NCBI RefSeq assembly: GCF_030758415.1
Contig: NZ_CP132334.1
Location: forward strand, 558,001 to 622,000
Source of the DNA: Parvularcula sp. IMCC14364
GTDB taxonomy: Bacteria > Pseudomonadota > Alphaproteobacteria > Caulobacterales > Parvularculaceae
Direction of reading: 5' to 3'
Length of the DNA: 64,000 nucleotides
Positions within the stretch are counted from its first letter, which is position 1. Every line of letters begins with the position of its first letter. The position numbers and the translations under genes are program-made. The notes beneath the pieces were generated by a model, which did not search any database, was not told the DNA's origin, and saw only the letters and a list, made by a program, of their open reading frames with translations. This document shows, one piece after another, positions 62,391-64,000 of the stretch.

Positions 62391-62574
62391 TAGCCTCTTT
62401 TCGAATGATGTTTTCTTACTACAGCTTTTTTAGATTTTTGTTGATCCATAATCAGAACCTTTGATCGGCGTGTAAAGCGTCCTTGGCGGCAGCCATCTGT
62501 TTCATGACTCGTGGCCGCGTTTATAAGGGACGGGTCAGTAGTCAAAATGGGACATGGCCAAACCATTCCGTAAG

Positions 62575-62604
62575 TTGACGCTTGAGGGGGAAGCCCCGTA
62601 TCCT
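62575..62604 (+). promoter_or_regulatory. Sigma-70-like promoter of the Sel1-repeat gene
   Basis: TTGACG at 62575-62580 is separated by 18 bases from TATCCT at 62599-62604, and the ATG of the Sel1-repeat gene follows 39 bases later at 62643. Both hexamers are close to consensus; the assignment is by eye. Confidence 0.4.
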
Positions 62605-62642
62605 GCCGGACAAGAACTGAGATACGATATCGTCAGGACACC

Positions 62643-63896
62643 ATGGGCTTTTTTACTTCACGCCGGACGTCACCCGGCAGATTGATTGCCGCGGCTTTGA
62701 TAGCTGCTGGCCTGACCAGTGTTCCGCCGGTTTCTGCAGCACAGGCGCAAGGCACTGGCAGCGCCGGTCTCATTCGCGGCGGCAGTCTGCAGCCTGCCAT
62801 TGATGCCTGGCAGTCAGGCGATTATCGCCGTGCCCGTATCATCGCTGAACCACTGGCAGAGGCGGGAGACCCGGATGCCCAATATCTTCTTGGCATGATG
62901 TATCATGATGGGCTTGGCGGGCAGGCGGATCAGGCTGGCGCGCGTGTCCTTTATGTCAAAGCGGCCATGGCCGGTCATGCCTATGCTCAGTACACTCTGG
63001 GCGAGCTTGCCTATCATGGGCGCGGCGTAGAGCAGGATTTTCACCGCGCCGCCGGCTGGTATAACAAGGCCGCACAATCCAATCACACGCTTGCCATGGT
63101 GCGCATGTGTTACATGTATGCCGAGGGGCAGGGCCTGCCGAGAGATCCTGACCGTGCCGCAGAACTGTGTGAAAAGGCCGCCAACAGGGGCGAAAAAGCC
63201 GGGCAATATCACCTCGGCCTGCTTTATCTGACTGGCACGGGCAAGCCGCTCAGTTACGAGAATGCGGCAAGCTGGTTTGAAAAGGCCGCGCGCCAGGGCG
63301 ATGCAGACAGTCAATATAATCTGGCGCTCATTCTTGAGGGCGGACTGGCGGGCGCAGCGCAGCCGGAGCAGGCGGCCTACTGGATGCAGGAAGCGGCTAA
63401 AAACGGCGTCCTGCCAGCGTTCACCTCTATGGGGCTGCTGGCGTATAATGGGCGCGGGGTGCCGCAGTCAGATCAGGCCGCGGCGGACTGGTTCCGTCAG
63501 GCGGCAGAAGCGGGTGACCCGGAAGGGCAGTTTCTCTATTCGGTAGCGCTGGCCGAAGGTACGGGCACTGCGCGTGATCTGGATCAGGCTTATGCCTGGG
63601 CGCAGCGTGCGGTTGCGTCTTCTGCGGGGGAGCCGGAAGAAATTCAGGCGGAGCGTATTGGCCTGCGCGATCAGTTGCAGGAAATGATTTATACGCGACA
63701 GAACACGGGCGCGCCGACGCAGATTCTGGCGCGCAATGATCCCCCGCCACAGGCGGTGGCGACGCGGCCAGCCCAGCAGCTGGCACAATCTGCACCTTCA
63801 TCTGCTGGTGCAGCAGCGGCGGCCGAGCCGGAAGAGGAAGCCGAAAAAGAGCAGGAAGAGCCATCGTCCCGGCCAAGACGCACATTGCGCGATTAG
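62643..63896 (+). CDS. Exported Sel1-repeat protein (417 aa)
   Basis: The signal peptide (about residues 1-32) ends in VSAAQAQ. Six or more Sel1 repeats follow from about residue 60 to 325, with the A-x-x-x-Y/W-x-x-A-A...G-x-x-x-A-Q-Y-x-L-G pattern: GDPDAQYLLGMMYHDGLGGQ, HAYAQYTLGELAYHGRGVEQ, DADSQYNLALILEGGL and GDPEGQFLYSVALAEGTG. A low-complexity Ala/Pro/Gln- and Glu-rich tail follows (about 360-417). Sel1 proteins act as scaffolds in envelope and signalling complexes. The partner is unknown. Confidence 0.88.
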   Translation: MGFFTSRRTSPGRLIAAALIAAGLTSVPPVSAAQAQGTGSAGLIRGGSLQPAIDAWQSGDYRRARIIAEPLAEAGDPDAQYLLGMMYHDGLGGQADQAGARVLYVKAAMAGHAYAQYTLGELAYHGRGVEQDFHRAAGWYNKAAQSNHTLAMVRMCYMYAEGQGLPRDPDRAAELCEKAANRGEKAGQYHLGLLYLTGTGKPLSYENAASWFEKAARQGDADSQYNLALILEGGLAGAAQPEQAAYWMQEAAKNGVLPAFTSMGLLAYNGRGVPQSDQAAADWFRQAAEAGDPEGQFLYSVALAEGTGTARDLDQAYAWAQRAVASSAGEPEEIQAERIGLRDQLQEMIYTRQNTGAPTQILARNDPPPQAVATRPAQQLAQSAPSSAGAAAAAEPEEEAEKEQEEPSSRPRRTLRD

Positions 63897-63969
63897 GCTT
63901 GCGGCCTGAAAACCGGACTTTTTCGCTAAAAATGTTCGCGTTGCGTTCGAACCCCGGTATGGTCGGCCC

Positions 63970-64000
63970 ATGTCAAAAACGATTCGTATTCTGGGAATTG
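63970..64000 (+). CDS. ruvC: Start of a gene, probably ruvC (runs off window end)
   Basis: Only ten codons are present, MSKTIRILGI, followed by a base G. RuvC resolvases begin R-I-L-G-I-D-P-G-L, so the next codon being GAx (Asp) would fit. Very little evidence; the call is a guess from that motif. Confidence 0.4.
   Translation, partial: MSKTIRILGI

Noticed and set aside
1-64000. CRISPR array, prophage or known defence system
   Set aside because: No regularly spaced repeats, cas genes, phage structural genes or restriction-modification signatures were seen.

Overview
The window reads as chromosomal DNA of an alphaproteobacterium, most like the Caulobacterales/Hyphomonadales/Parvularculales group. 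The grounds are family content and gene order rather than any database match: GapR, HdaA next to ppk1-ppx-rnd, a three-gene pntA1-pntA2-pntB transhydrogenase preceded by the small aa3 oxidase subunit IV, a zapA / 6S-RNA-like / fau order, a large TonB-dependent receptor, and a perfect TTAA-N7-TTAA (CtrA-type) site. Base composition is moderately GC-rich in most genes. It drops visibly in the TPR/oxygenase-TonB receptor block (about 5.1-10.1 kb), around 15.9-16.7 kb and around 50.5-52.3 kb.

Layout. 0-5 kb: end of an amidohydrolase, an LpxR-like outer-membrane protein, gatB, a GT39-type membrane glycosyltransferase and a small Sel1 protein. 5-10.2 kb: a TPR/2OG-Fe(II)-oxygenase-like protein and a TonB-dependent receptor closed by a strong terminator. 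10.3-12.8 kb: an overlapping three-gene operon of lipoproteins with an M48 metallopeptidase in the middle. 12.8-19.1 kb: maleylacetoacetate isomerase-like GST, a small ASCH-like protein, a divergent shikimate dehydrogenase-like protein, gapR, a decayed Rhs-tip/lipoprotein pair, a TrpF-like protein and a sigma-54 response regulator. 19.3-25 kb: oxidase subunit IV, pnt operon, M20 peptidase and DUF1499 protein. 25-34.4 kb: purM (frameshifted)-purN facing DUF2066-hdaA-ppk1-ppx, then rnd. 34.5-40.8 kb: secreted or lipoprotein peptidases (M16, DUF885), sfsA and a DM13 protein. 40.9-46.8 kb: a CinA-N protein, sdaA, a LysR/azoreductase divergent pair with a perfect LysR box, a YmdB-like phosphoesterase and an SdpR-SdpI-like operon with a perfect palindromic operator. 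46.9-50 kb: a second DUF885 protein and a membrane-anchored EreA/ChaN-like protein. 50-52.3 kb: an accessory scar (partial fau duplicate, IS remnants, a methyltransferase broken by a complete 930-bp IS5-type element). 52.3-60.2 kb: fau, a probable 6S RNA, zapA, then tkt-gap-pgk-fba-MAPEG-thiE. 60.4-64 kb: VOC protein, S33 hydrolase, Sel1-repeat protein and the first codons of a probable ruvC.

Most of the window is core metabolism: purine and polyphosphate metabolism, NAD(P)H balance, lower glycolysis/pentose phosphate, and division/replication control (HdaA, ZapA, GapR). The parts worth a second look are the accessory scars at 16.0-16.9 and 50.0-52.3 kb, the homopolymer frameshift in purM, the M48 lipoprotein operon, the oxygenase/TonB receptor pair, and several clear operator-like palindromes. 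I did not find a CRISPR array, a tRNA or rRNA gene, a prophage or an obvious new defence system. All functional calls come from reading motifs by eye.
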